Shown: positions 46,054 through 58,856, counted from the first letter of the stretch. The stretch is DNA of 64,000 nucleotides from Myoxocephalus aenaeus (GCA_038501785.1 JBAMJR010000009.1:6068001-6132000), one strand, 5' to 3'. Notes: generated by a model from the letters alone, not told the origin. Made by a program: numbers and translations.

Positions 46054-49000
46054 AGAGAGAGAAGAGCGTCTTTAGCTTCTTTGTTCCAATAAAAATACGA
46101 AAGATCTGATTTCAATCTCTCTTATATCCCAATCATGTTTTTTTAATTCTCCCCATACATTATTTCTCAATCTCAAATAATAAATACACAAAGAAAGAAA
46201 ATCTGTGCACAATATCGTGTTCGTCTGCCTCCTTTTAGTGCTGCTAAAGTGCAAGATTCCGAAGGCAAACAACCAGTTTAACCTAAAAAGCAATTCTGCT
46301 TTTTGTGGGCGTTGTGCTTGGGCCAAAAATGCCAATGAAACCAACATTGGGATTGTTTTATCATTGGTCTGTGAGGCTGCTGTAATTAGATGGGGCTGGA
46401 GGACAGATAGGATGTTGTTGCAGTTCCTACTTCATGCCAACAGAGGTAGACAAAGCCCATGTTTTTACAGGCGTCCATGTTTGCACAGAACAAAGACTGT
46501 ATTTTAGCACTTACATTGGAAGCATAAACTTTGGATAACATTGGTACTTTACAACCACATTTTCCTAAATGTTTGTGTCTAAGTGACTAATGGACGGCAT
46601 TTTTTTATTTTTATTGGTCAAAGTATGGAGGGAGAACAGCGCTAAACGGACTGCTATGTAACCGCTCTCTCCGTCAATGTGCCTCCTCCAAAAGTGCTTG
46701 TTTTGTGCCACTGGCACGATCAGATTGCTATTAAAGTGTCTGACAACAATGTGTAAAGGACCCTCCATAAAAATAAAAAGCTTAAAAATATTGATCCGGT
46801 CTGCATTTCATTGCATCGTCGTTTCCTTTGCCTCAAGGTCAACTCACCAGTTTCCGGATCTCGCACTCCAGGTTCATGATGCAGTCGAGCTTCCTCTTGC
46901 GGCAGCGCTGCGCCGCGATGCGGTTCTTGCTCCGCCGCCTCACGTCGTGGATGAACTCGAGCTGCTCCGAGGTCAGTTTGTGCATTTTCACCAACATTTG
47001 GAAGTCGTTCCGTGGAAGATTCGTGATTTGATCGACGGGGAAAGGCAGCTTCACCTGTGGGGGAAAAGACCAGACATCATGTCTCGTGAATTGTAATTTA
47101 TTTTGTTATCGAGCACTACTTAAGGTGGACGGACGTGTGGATGTACACAATACTTAGTTCATCTTTCTTTTTGTATGGAGGCCTAAATAATGAGACTTTT
47201 TAATCCATTAATCCTTTTTAAATTAAATTAGGCCTGCACCACATCGCTTCAGCATCGACATTGTGAAGTGCGCACGTGCAATGGACACATCACAGGATGT
47301 ATGACGAGGAATCTCATTGTCGACGGCTAATCTACAAGAGAAGTCTGTCAGGACATCATTTAATCAGATTTGAGGGTTCTAGCGAGGCTCTGCAAGAAAC
47401 ATCATCCGGAAATATGTCACCAAAAACATGTACTCATGTACGTCATTTTGTAAATATTCCAGTTTTGCTATTTTAAAATGTTTCAAAATGTTTTCGGTTG
47501 TTCTAACCGATCAGACCTCTAATGGGGTCAAATTAAGAACTGCAGGGAGATAGGGGGTGTGAGTTGCTGCTCTGGAGAGAGAAGGAGATGTCAGACAAAC
47601 GTCTGTACGTCCACTCCCACAAAAGGTTCAATCAGCTGTAAAGAAGTAAAGAATCTGTGCGGCGACAGTGGATCTGCTCTTTAGTTTTTACTTTGAGTTT
47701 CTAAGCCCACAATTTGAAAAGCAACTTAACACCCCATCTGCCAGCGTGCCGCCTTCACACGGTGCCCCGGTTGTTTGCTTGGTTGAGTTTTTTTGGGCCT
47801 GTTCCACGCTTAATGTGCAGACAGTACACAAAGGATTTCTGATTATTTTATTTTTTTCCTAAAATCCAGTACATTTCTTATTTCTCCAGGGTTATGTAAC
47901 TAGAACGGTGCAGAGGTCTTTGAAACAAAACATCATTACTACATTTTACTAGCTGCAGGTTTTGGCACTGGGGTTTTCTCTTTTTCAAAGAATGTTGCCT
48001 GGTTGTTATGTTAACACTACAGATCTGGCCCAAAGCCATTTTACAGTATAATAAAGTGACTGTGCATATGATTTACGAAGTCAAAATATAGATGGGAATG
48101 AAATTGCCGTGTGTGTGTGTGAGTTCTGCCAGAGAGGAAAATACTGGCTCAAAAAACACATCATTAACAAAAGTAAATTCCACACATTTCAACTAATAGA
48201 TATCATCATGCAACTTCCCCAGGTGATTACTTACATTAAGACAATAATTTGTTGGTACAATCTTCTGAAATGTTATGTTTATGCATTAATGCATTTTCTG
48301 CATTAATGCATTTTCTAATGCTGAATTTTGGGGGAAATCTACAAATGCAAACAGATAAAGTAGAAAATGAACACCTATATGTGTATTTTTTGACGTTTTC
48401 TTCCCACTATAGTCTGAGGGAAGAAAATTTGCCAGAAATTGACAAGAGCATGAAAAACTGCCCCGGCGGCGTCTCGCCTGGATAAACATCTCCAGTGTGA
48501 TTTAACGGGCGTAAGTTAATGAAGGGCCGCGGCTCAATTAGCCAGGCGCGTAGAGGAGAACGTCCAAGGTGAGTCAACGCATCGCCGCGCCGGCTTGCTG
48601 CAGCGCCCGGCCACAAGGTGGCAAGAGAGCGCCGCTTTGCGGGACTGGCAGGACTTGGTGTGAGCCTCCAGCTTCCTCCGCCTTACATTTCACATGGAGC
48701 TCGCATTCCCAAGCAGAGGGGGAAAGGTGATCCAAGAAAAGAGTCCCTCTCCATCTGTCCCTCAGCAGCTGGAAAGGTGCCAGTGTGACAGATTGAGGGG
48801 GAGGGGGGCAGTGACTCGTCAACCTGATTCCAATCGGTGTCAGGTGATTTCTGGGGGACCATGAATATCTACGCCGGCAACTAGCGGAGTCCTTCGCGGG
48901 GCAGCAGAACAAAAGAATTAGCGGGAACGAACGCAGCAGCATTGTGGTAACCTCCCCCCTCCAAAAAAAAAGGCACCACGTCAAGTGTTTATTCACAGTT

Positions 49001-52000
49001 TGGAGAGCAACAATGACTCGGGCCTCCCTCCCTCAGGTGATGGCAAACCTTGTGATAAGCACATCACAGGCAGATCCATCCCAGCGGTATCTGCGTGCTC
49101 CAGGGATCCGCAGCTGTAGGCGGCGAGTGAAGCGGTGAAGGCACAACAAAGGGCCAGAGGAAGACAGCCGGCGAGAGCTTGGCAGAGATGAGAGGAGCTG
49201 CGGCTCCCCTTCTTCCCCCTTACCCCTCCCTCCCCTTTTCCCCGTGGCTGCCTCTGAGGAGCGCATGAAGTCAAACAAAGGAGAAAGAGGAGCGAGAGAC
49301 TCCACGCTCCCGCTTGTGTACCTGGCTGCTCAAGGCCGGGGTCGGGGAGGTGGAGGGGCAGATGCTCCCCGGATGACACTCAACCGCTCGGTTGACCGCA
49401 GGCGGCGCAGGTGGAGGCAGCTCTGTTGAAATGTTTTCCCGCCAAGTGGTTACACGGCGGTGGCTGCGGCGTCACCTGGCGTGAGCGGCGCCCCTCGGGG
49501 AGAGGGGGAGCAGCAAGGTGCCTACTCGTGACAGAACCCAAATCTAGACGTCAATCCGTCCCCGAGCGAGGAAAGCGGCTTGAGTTTCCTCATTAGGAGT
49601 GCGGCCCTGTGAGCCCCCCCGCGCTCCTCGTCTCAGCTCCACATCCGCATGCAGACACATGAATAAATAACGAGCCGAGCTTTCAAGGCCACGCTCGCCG
49701 CTCTGCCAGGGCATGACAGCTCCAGCCTCAAACAGAGGAGCAAGGGGAGGGGGGTGAAAAGCTGTAAAACACCAGCCCGGGCTGCCAGCTTCATCTAAAA
49801 CACGGGGACGACTGTGTTTGTGATGAAGTAGCCTCCATGGGTCTGATGGGATCTGTAGAGGCTGGGAAAAGCAAGGGGGATAGGAGACGATGTGACCTTG
49901 GTTTCTCCCCCCCCCTCCTTTCCCCGCCATCATCCACCAGCCGCCGGTACACAGGGGACGGCTATATTTAACCGCTTCACCGCGTGAGAGACCCAGTTCG
50001 GCAGCGAGGCTGGGGGATGACGGAGTGCGCTTCAACGGCGGTCGAGAATCACGGCCAACTGTTTTCCGAAATGTGCGTGTCTTTCTCTGCGCTCCTCGTT
50101 CCCCCTTCCCCTCCTCACCGGTCGCTCTCTTCCTCTGGGTCGTGATGGAGTGTAACGTATACGGGCATCATCTGACTTCAGGACCGAGCGCTCTGCTGGA
50201 CCTCAGGCCCCCCGACGCCGTGCGCAGTTCCAACAATATTGAACGTTTGTCTCGTAAATACCATGAATGTGGGACAAGTGACCCATTCAGTCGAAGGGGT
50301 GAGATGATCATGTCCACCCGCTGAAGGAGTGTTTTCATTCCATACATGGAATATATTATTACAATGTTAATATCATAGAAGTAAAGTAAGCAAAGTTATC
50401 TTTTAAAAAGGAGCAGTCGAATGTGTGTGCACCCACACGGACAGGTGGCAACCTCCGGTTCTGCCGAGTGAAGCCGACGCGGAGGTGTCTTAAAACCTGC
50501 TTTCTCTCGACGGACCAGCCGGGGGCGACTCTGGTTGAAAAAAATAAGTCTGATTGTATGTAAGTCAATCAGAAAATGGCCCTACTTCTCACTTGATTTA
50601 TTACCTCAGTGAACATTGTGAACACGAGTTTACGTCACTCCTCCGGATTCCAAATATGGACACTTCGGTTCATTGGTTGCGTAAAAACAACAGCCGTAAT
50701 TCAACATGGCGGCGGCGAAATCACTGAACTCCAGGCTTCAAAACGACAGTCCATAAACCAATTAGGGACGTCTTGATGACTACGTCCACTTCTTATATAC
50801 AGTCTATGGTTTACATTAGCTTGCTATGCAAACATGTCGACCTGTTCCTTTTAAACAAAGCCTAACAATACCGCTCCACCACTAAGGGAGCAACCGTTAC
50901 GGGAAAATGACCGTAACGGTTACCGCTTTCTTTCCAAGAGATGTCCCTCAATGTCAGTCTCATGTCTGTTCCAGTACAGAGCTGGACGTGGTTAGCCTAG
51001 CTTAGAGTGAAGACCGGAAAGAGGGTTAAATGGCTCGCCTCCGGTCTTTATGCTAAGCTAAACTAACCAAACATTAATCCCAGCTCTGCAGCCAACACGA
51101 TAAAATAAGGTAAAATAGAGCTTTATTAAGTTTTTGTGCCAAAGATTACAACAGAAGAGTAAAAAGAAGAAAGAAAAGAAACCAATATAAACACATAAAT
51201 ACAATAACAGTTATTAAGTGTAAAAGAATAATACTGACACCAGTGCAAAATAGAATAGAAAAGCAATAAGAGCAAGGTAAATAAATATGGTAACAAATTT
51301 AAAAGTAAAGTGTATAGAAAGTAATTCTAAAACTAATAGAAACTAAAATAGAAAAAGTAATATTGAGCGTGATATGGAGATTCATATTGAAAAGTAGGAA
51401 AAGTAATAATATATTGCACATAGCATAATGAAAGTAATATCGCACATGCGCAAATATATTTTTTTCTCCACTGAATATTTTGCTGCGTGCTGGTAAAATG
51501 ATCGCATCCAATCTTGTCAGATTTGGTCACTTTAAAAAATGTTTGGCCGCTTGAGACCTCCGGTCTAGGTCTCTGTAATACTTGTCCTTAATCTTAAAGA
51601 ATAAAATAAAATGAGATCTTATCTCGCTGTATGAGGTTGAGCATTCTGCACGTCTGTGTGTGTGTGTGTGTGTGTGTGTTTCACGCCCTCTCTGTAATTA
51701 ACCCTGTTACACCGCACACGCTTGTAAATGAGATTATAAAGAAGCATCGGTGCACTTATCCTGAGTCAGATCTTAACGAAGATAACGCAGGGAGGTTCAG
51801 TAGCAATAGTCTGCCGCATGTTTAGATAAATAAATGAGTATTTAGCTGCTCTCTTCTGACTGAATCATGACTAACGACAACCTGCACTGCATTCGTAAGG
51901 AGCTTTATTTATGCGAGCAGCACTCAGTGTCATGGACAAAGCATCTGATGCGTGTTACTTCAGCGGCAGCTGCAGTTTGTTTGGAATCAACGCGAGGGGA

Positions 52001-53172
52001 ACTGAGTTTATTTGAAAAAAGGTGTCGAAAAACAAACAAAAACACAACACCAAACTCGCAACACTGGACTTCTCTGTTTGATTGCCAAGTTATTTCTGGG
52101 AGTGCAAAAAACAAAAACAAAAAAAACACCACAGCACATCACAGACCGCCAAACTGCAGCAACGTGGCCAAAATCAACACAAGTCTCTTGCAGATTACCA
52201 CTGTAAAGTATAGCTGGAAGCTGATTGGACTTCCCAGTTCTACCAGCCTAAACCAGCTGGAGTTGTCTCTGTGCCCCGGCTGGCCCCGAGGGGCCCACAT
52301 ACTGTGCTCTGCTCTCCGCAACGCGCAAACAAATAAGAGCGTGAATAATATCTCCTCCGTTTGGGGTCTATATTCGTCCCACTCCGCTGAGCGCTCCAGG
52401 GCCGATTTGAGGGGTAATGAAGAGGCACTGTGTCTCATTTCTTTGATACTTTTTTTTGGTGTTGTAAATGCATCAAGCTAGATAAATATAGATTTCAAAG
52501 TAAAACGCTTTGGTAAACTGCATTTCTCTTTCTCAATATGAACAAGCCTCCCTCTGCGTACACCTTAGGCTAAAAAGTAAGGCTTCATGTACTACGAGAC
52601 GTATATTTTAATATGCAACGCTCTTGTGGATGAAATGGATGAATTTATTAAATAACCATAGTGCCTAGGAATGAAAATGGAAAAAAGGCACCATTTACCC
52701 TACGCATATCATTATTACTATTGCATATGACTGAAATGGATCAGCAGCTGACATTACAATTGTCAAATTGGACCACAGCCACATCATTACATTACATTAC
52801 ATTACATGTCATGTGCTACTACGGTGCTACCTTCCTTATTCAAGGTGTAGTCAAAAAAGATGTGTTTTTAGTTTGCGATGGATGAGAAGGGGACGTATTC
52901 TCCTGATGTTGTACAGCATATCTAGAGTATTGCAAAGGTTATCTAGCATTGTGCAAGGGCAGCAGAACTGATATTGGGCACTGTGCACTTCCTGTCACGC
53001 ATTCATTCTATTTCATGTTTTGTCTGATACCAAAAAAAACTAAAACAATGTGCTGATGTATCAGGACTACTTCCTCATTCCTTCCTCCCACTCGCTCTGA
53101 GATCAATATTTTCACCGCTGTGGTCAGACGATACGCTAGAATGGGCTCAACGCCTACACTGCAACCGGGGAG

Positions 53173-53217
<45 letters not shown>

Positions 53218-55907
53218 CAAACGGCGCTGTGTAGAGATGCAGGGTACATTCACAGTTGCTGGTTGCAGGTGGCCTCTTTCTCATGTGTGAGCTAAGAAGT
53301 TGAAAAGTGTGAAAGCAACATCGTAATGAAGAGTAATTAAGTCAGTGGACTGACACAGTGATGTAAGTTACACAACAATATTTACCTATTTATGTTTGCT
53401 AAAGATATGCCTCCACGCCGGTCATAAAGTGGGCTGAACAGAGAAATCGGCATGGTTGCTATTAAGTGCTGCAGGGTCAACGTACTGTTGTAGGCGGACC
53501 AGTAAGTCAGAATTGCTCAGGGGTCTTAGACAAAAAGCCAGTGGGATTTTTCCATTGGATTTGGGGTTATTGCAGAGAATAAGCTCTGTTTTGTTTGTTT
53601 TTGCAAAGAATGGAAACCCACTTCTAGGATTTTTTGCGGCATGAATGCAACCGGCAAAAGTAAAAAAAGCTAACGCTAGGCTATAATTGATATTCAACTT
53701 TAATTTGGCAATTGGGATGAAGGTAAATGTTAAAACACAGTATAATAGTACCACCAAGTACAGCAGATTCATACAGTTAGTGAACTGGCTTGGTGGTGTC
53801 ACAGTGTTTTCTGTCTGAAGTTTGGAAACATGAGCTAACATTAGCTATAACGTAAGTTACCAAATCAAGTTAGCTGCAGCAGTGACAAAGTCCCTGAGTG
53901 CACTGAAGTAAGCATAAATATGATAAATTGCTTTTTTCTTTCTAGGATAATGATTCATGTTTTAGCACAAGTCATACAGAGTCAGCGGTCTGACTCAGCA
54001 TTAGCTGTTACGCAACAACAGCTAGCCAAAGTTTGCTAAACATTAGCCTACATTATCATTAACAGGAATGTGTTTTATTGCTGCTGAACTTAGCGGACAT
54101 TTGAGGGTCAATAATGGGACGATGGTGAATGATAAGATATAGATACACCAAACTCTAACTGCACAGCCTCCACTACTCCAGACTAAAGACATCCAGTGTT
54201 TCCCCTAGGTTTACAGCTTCAGGGGGGCGGGGTGTCGGCCGGGGGGGGGGGGGTGTCGGCGACGACGACGACGTTGGGACATTGGGACATTGGGAGCGAC
54301 GTTGGGAGCGTTTAAAAAACGCAGATATATCTGTTTTCTTTCCACGCGACATTATTGGACGCTCTCTGCCGGCTGATGGAAGTGTGCTCTCTGCCCACCT
54401 GTGCGCGCGCACGAGTCTGTGGGCATCGGGGCGGATCTCCGCGGTGTGCGTTACCGAGAGCAAAGTAGAGTTGTAAACGCGACCATGACAGAAATAGACA
54501 GAAATACGATCAATAAAATAAGAACATTGAGTTTGTTTAATAAAAGAACAAGGTGTAGACCTGTTTATAGGAAAGGGAACCTTAAATCACGTCTGTGATC
54601 TGGCGCGACGGAGAAAATTACAGGGGGGCGGAGGGTTTTTTCAGGGGGGCGCCCCGCCCCCCTATTCTAACGGTAGGGGAAACCCTGACATCATTATGTC
54701 AACTTTTAGTTTGAATGTCTTATTTCAAATCCTGCCCTGGTCGGAGCTCCAAAATTTCCAAAACATTTCTGTTTGTCCGTCACACTATACATGATTTTCT
54801 TTGAACACAATAACAGTTAATTCCATCATTGTAGGTATATATGTCAGTATACATTACTGCTGTCAGAACAAGTAAGACCATATTGAGTCACATCAAACCC
54901 CTCCAAGAGCCACGCTTGAGTCCAACTTTCCTCTTTCAAAAGTTGCTCGTCTCTTTTTAAGGAGACTCTGCTGCGTGAAGCTGCTGATAGTTCTCAGATG
55001 TGGCTCATATAAATGCAACAGTCCGTAACCACAGAGCAGGAGCTGCCCAGAGACCTCAAGTGACTCGAGCTACCTTGAATGACTAGGCTTCGGTCAGACT
55101 GCCCTGCACTTTTAACAACTTCCTTCCTCATCGGGATCCACTGCATCCAGTCCGCAGTCCAAGGCTGCAGCTATTTCTACCGAAGAGGCTGCCATTTGCC
55201 ATTGGTAAACGCAGCGATGCCCGGCCATCTCCGTGCTTCGTTTGTACGGCCAAATTACAGAGCGGGGCGGTAGGGAAACGAGTGGCCCGGGAAGCATGAG
55301 GTAGCACTTCTTCACCACATAAAGGCCAAGGGAGAGTAACCTAACAGCGCGCTTCACTTTGTAAGTACCTCTCTGCTACCTCCGCTTTAAAAGCCGGTGC
55401 AACAAACTGTGGCGGCTCTGGGAAACATTCATTCATGAAGGAGCTTATCAACGGTCCGCGATAGCGAGTGGAAAGCTGGCAGATAACCCTGTGTGAGTCA
55501 ATAGAGATTTGACAGAGGATATTGTGTGGAGTAATGGAGCGCCATCAATGGCTGACACATACATAAACACAGTCCTACCCACACAAAGGGGACTAAAACG
55601 TCTCCTAGTAATTTTTTTGGGCTGCTCTCCCGGTTGATAGCTCAGCGCTGTGAATCAATCCGACATAATTTATAGGAGCACATTCAGCAGGCCCTTCGAA
55701 AGCCCATAAATCTAATGGCGGAGGGAGCTGTGTGCCACGCTATGGGGGTAATAATTACACATTACTGCTGAGCCTCTTTATCTCGCAGCTCTGTTTGAGC
55801 AGTGGAACTGAATTCTTTCCACGGAAAAGCAAAATCCTGTCATGTAGCTCCAACCCTTGCAACACACCGACTTGCTCTTTGAATCAGATCACCATGGCAA
55901 CACATCA

Positions 55908-55980
<73 letters not shown>

Positions 55981-58856
55981 CCTCTCATCCCCCCCCTTAG
56001 ACACTTAGAGCAGTCTTCTCCACCAAGCTCATCAAACATTATTCTGCGTGCACCTTGAGCACACATCACTGCCAAAAGGTCGTAAGTTCAAGCTCCGCAA
56101 CAGCCAACGTGTGATGTCACAGTCTAGAGAGAGACATGACAATGCTAGTGGCATGGGAAAAACTGAGTGTCGTGATGTATAATTTATTGTAAACGCATTT
56201 CAAATTACAAACGAGGAAACCAAAACATATTTCCAAGCCCCTAATAGCATTTGAGAGCCATTTTGGAGATAAAAGGTTTTCAGCCGGCACTAACGGCATG
56301 CGTTCGTGAAAGGCCTGAGCCGCGGATGGAAAGTTTAATCACTAACGTGGGTAAACAGCAGCGGTATGAAGAAGCAAAGCAATTCAGTGTAAATTGATTC
56401 TAATGCCTTTCACTTTCCCTCAGGTGGGAGATCTGCTCATTTTGATATTATTACACCGGCGCTGCGCTCCATCTGTGAATTAGAGGGTCCCTCACTGATC
56501 TTCACCTGGTAAACAACAACAGTCGTCTAGCCTGCAGCTTGGAGGACGTCTGCCCAGGTGGATTAGGGAGAGGATGATTAGAGGATTGTCTATTCATCCT
56601 TGTCAGCACCGTGGAGCTACGCTACAGTCCCGCCAAGAGACCGAGCTGAACCTCTCGCCCTCTAACTGCAACTGCCGGCCATTAAAACGTAACGGCCATA
56701 GTACATCGCTGCTGTAATGTATTGGTTTTAATCCCTTTGCGACACCTCCGCTGCGGCTGGGTGTCGCCGCTAATTGTCAATAAAGATCAGAAATGTCAGA
56801 AGTCGGCTGGGCTTTATTGAGATGTAGAATTTGCATATTTATAGGGGCGGATAATAGATGTCGGTGTTTCTGCCGGGGTGCGATGAGCTAGTTAGGGTAG
56901 TTGGCACTGGCAGGGAGACGGATAGAGCCAAAGGGAATCACTTCAGAGGGCAATTCTAGCCTGGGAGGATCCCGAGCCTTCAATGGCCTGCAGTGCTTTT
57001 CACACACGCTCTCAGCTCCGGTGATGAACCAATCACAGTCTTAAAAGACGGCTCCGCAGCCTCCTGCATTTAGGCTGTCCTGGTGCATTTGGGCTCACAT
57101 ATTCAAACTCATTACACAGATCTCCAGCAGTGCATAAAGCAGATTAATAATATCAAAGCACATCTGTGCCCTTTGGTGATGCTGTAAATCTTGTACTGAA
57201 CACTCCTGCTTCAATTACATGATGATTTAATGACTGCTAATGCAGACCTGGAGAGCAGGGCACTGCATTATAATTAGCCACGGTGGAATTGAGGGTAACG
57301 GCTACGTTGTGTGCTTCATGTGAGAGACAGTGTTTTACACTCACCTCTGGCCCTCGATCCTGTACATGGCAGGACTCGCTGTCTCCCTCTGAGAAGGAGC
57401 CCGACTCGTCGCTGGAGTTGGTGCCGTAGGACTGCTCACATTTGATCTTGGGCCGCACCTGGTTAAAAAGGGCATCTCCGCCCACACTTTGCTCCTGCTG
57501 GTCCACATTGAGGCAGCGTGCCACGTTGGAGCATGGCGAGGAGGAGAACTCGAACTGGGGCAGGCTGTAGGGGGAGCCTCCGCTGCCGTCCTCCGCGTAG
57601 GAGTACGAAGAGCAGGAGCTGGAAGTCCTGGTGCGTGTCTCACAAGGCGGCGAGCGCGGGCACACTTTGATTGGCACTGGGCAGCTGGTGTTGGGTCGTG
57701 GGCGGCACAGGAGTGGGGGCTCGGTGGATGTGGTGCTGGGAGAATAGGACTGGGAGGTGGGGAGGGACTGGCTGGCTCCCGCCCACAGGCCCTTTGGCAT
57801 GTGCTCAGAGAGCTCCATCTCCAAAGAGTTCCCACCAGGGTAGGAATGTGCTGGGGTTCCCAGACGGTCGCAGGCCCCTGAGGAAAATATGACACTACGG
57901 CGATCGAGCTCAGTTTCCTGTTTGCAGACCCCATCGCAGGAAGCGGACTTGAGGGACAACCCTGCAGGGAAACCGTCCTCGTCCTTTGGGGATGTAACAG
58001 ACAGACACAGCTCCCCAGTCAAAGGCCTGAAGTCTTTTTTATGATCTCCCTGAGAGTTTCCTTTGTCCTGGGGGCAGGCAAGTTTGTTGGCGAATAGCTG
58101 CTGTGATGTGTTGGGCAGACTGGGGAGGTCCGTCCCTTTCTCGAAGAAGGCTCGGAGGCATGAAGGGGACTTGGTTCTCTTGGTTCTTTCCACAGATATG
58201 GGGTTGTCCATCTCCATGGCTGTCTCACTGTCCTTATCCCTGACTTCCTGCTCGTCCCCTGACAGGCACAATGAGATGGCCTCTTCCTCTGCCTGCGGTT
58301 CAACTTTGATCTGTGCCAAAGGCAGCCTGCCCTGACCCGGAACTGCCCCGCTAACACTGCTCTCCGTTAATGTGCTTGGAAAACCTGAGGTACTGGTTGG
58401 TGAGGAGGTGTCATTATTGTGCTTGTTGCAAGCCCACTGGTATTTCCTGTACTTTGGGCACCGCGGCAGGTCTGACGCTCCGTGCCGATCAAAGTCCAGC
58501 CGGCCATCTGTGAAGTTACTGGGAATGGCAATCGCTAGCCGATCATCGTCAGGGTGTCCGAAGGAGTTGAGGGCATCGGCACAATGTCGCGCCTTGGGAG
58601 AGGCGGGCCTTTCCGCCTCTGACTGCATGCTCTCATCCTCCGAGTTGTTCACCTCCGCCGCCACCTTCTGGCAGAGCAGCAGGCCATCCTCCTCTCTGCG
58701 CAGCTGAGCCTCCAGGAAGCGAAAGCAGGAGTCCTCGAGGTTGTGCATGCGCAGGAATTCGGCACAGCGGATGACCTCCTGGATGTTTTCTCTGCTGAGT
58801 AACAACTTAGCAGTGTAGGCAAACTGCAACAATGGAGCGAATCCCCTGGCAGTGAC
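45481..58856 (-). CDS. bach2: BTB and CNC homology 2 transcription factor, last three coding exons (first coding exon outside the window)
   Basis: Exons 57345-58856 (504 codons), 46848-47054 (69) and 45481-45975 (164 plus TGA) are all phase 0. The first begins inside the BTB/POZ domain with VTARGFAPLLQFAYTAKLLL, identical or nearly so to human. A long acidic, Ser-rich middle follows, with CP motifs such as SCPVP and VCPRSP, which bind heme in BACH proteins. The bZIP is split between the last two exons. The end VTVDFCQEMTDKCTTDEQPR matches human, but the residues after it are TD rather than KDYT. BACH2 pairs with small Maf proteins at MARE sites and represses; it shapes B- and T-cell fate. The roughly 80 N-terminal residues must lie beyond 64000, since no matching exon is seen in 58857-64000. 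Confidence 0.95.
45784..45810 (-). repeat. bach2: Nine-glycine run in the bach2 C-terminal region
   Basis: Nine identical GGC codons encode poly-glycine after NHYCPVLQP. Human BACH2 has no such run at this point as I recall it. It sits in the variable stretch between the zipper and the conserved C-terminal motif. Confidence 0.9.
45978..46062 (+). repeat. (CA)n-(GA)n microsatellite at the bach2 last-exon acceptor
   Basis: About 35 CA units are followed by six GA units. On the bach2 strand the (TG)n tract runs directly into the CAG acceptor at 45976, replacing a normal pyrimidine tract. Confidence 0.95.
46848..47054 (-). other. bach2: bach2 bZIP exon (CNC and basic regions)
   Basis: The 69 codons contain the CNC-type stretch LPRNDFQMLVKMHKLTSEQL and the DNA-contacting basic region NRIAAQRCRKRK. 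The zipper starts at CIMNLECEIRKLV and continues into the final exon with CEKEKLLTERNQL. Conservation with human is nearly complete. Confidence 0.96.
50515..50812 (-). repeat. Dispersed teleost repeat, copy 3 (most complete)
   Basis: It runs from GGGGGCGACTCTGG to TACGTCCACTTCTTATATAC plus AGTCTATGG; the latter words are familiar from fish genomes. It shares TTATTACCTCAGTGAACATT with the other copies. Confidence 0.7.
53175..53216 (+). repeat. (GA)n microsatellite
   Basis: About 21 uninterrupted AG units within the bach2 intron. Confidence 0.95.
54194..54687. mobile_element. hAT-like non-autonomous element with transposase N-terminal trace
   Basis: The left end CAGTGTTTCCCCTAGGTTTA and the right end, inverted CAGGGTTTCCCCTACCGTTA, are imperfect inverted repeats. 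ACATC flanks both sides (54189-54193, 54688-54692); an 8-bp duplication is not preserved. On the minus strand, MSRGKKTDISAFFKRSQ resembles the N terminus of ZMYM1-like hAT transposases. The interior has a G-run and GGGGGGCG blocks near both ends. Confidence 0.68.
55910..55978 (+). repeat. (CT)n microsatellite
   Basis: About 34 TC units with a C-rich 3' border in the bach2 intron. Confidence 0.95.
56700..57220. promoter_or_regulatory. bach2: Candidate enhancer in the bach2 intron
   Basis: The zone lacks simple repeats and contains a perfect octamer ATTTGCAT (56829-56836), a HOX/CDX-like TTTATTG (56812) and AATATCAAAG (TCF-like, about 57149). It lies just downstream of the large exon in the direction of transcription. 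Conservation is untested, so the call rests on motifs and texture only. Confidence 0.3.
57345..58856 (-). other. bach2: bach2 large exon: BTB C-terminal half and regulatory middle
   Basis: The acceptor is TTCGCAG|GTCACT and the donor is GAG|GTGAGT. It encodes BTB helices (SRENIQEVIRCAEFLRMHN), the YPRYKKYQ-like PKYRKYQWACNK motif, LCLSGDEQE, LDRRSVIFSSGACD and the NQVRPKIKCEQSYGTNSSDE block just before the bZIP. All are recognisable from human BACH2 in the same order. Confidence 0.95.

Larger units (their letters stand above)
47055..57344 (-). other. bach2: bach2 intron between the large exon and the bZIP exon
   Basis: This 10.3 kb intron contains a locally GC-rich zone (48450-50100), a dispersed repeat (50515-50812), an A-rich repeat-like stretch (51100-51500), (GT)n at about 51655-51680, (GA)n at 53175-53216, an inverted-repeat element at 54194-54687, (CT)n at 55910-55978 and a low-repeat zone at 56340-57240. 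No further exon was recognised. Confidence 0.8.

Noticed and set aside
50025..50324. 99-codon plus-strand frame in the bach2 intron
   Set aside because: No domain, no splice support; it lies in the GC-rich zone where open frames are expected by chance.
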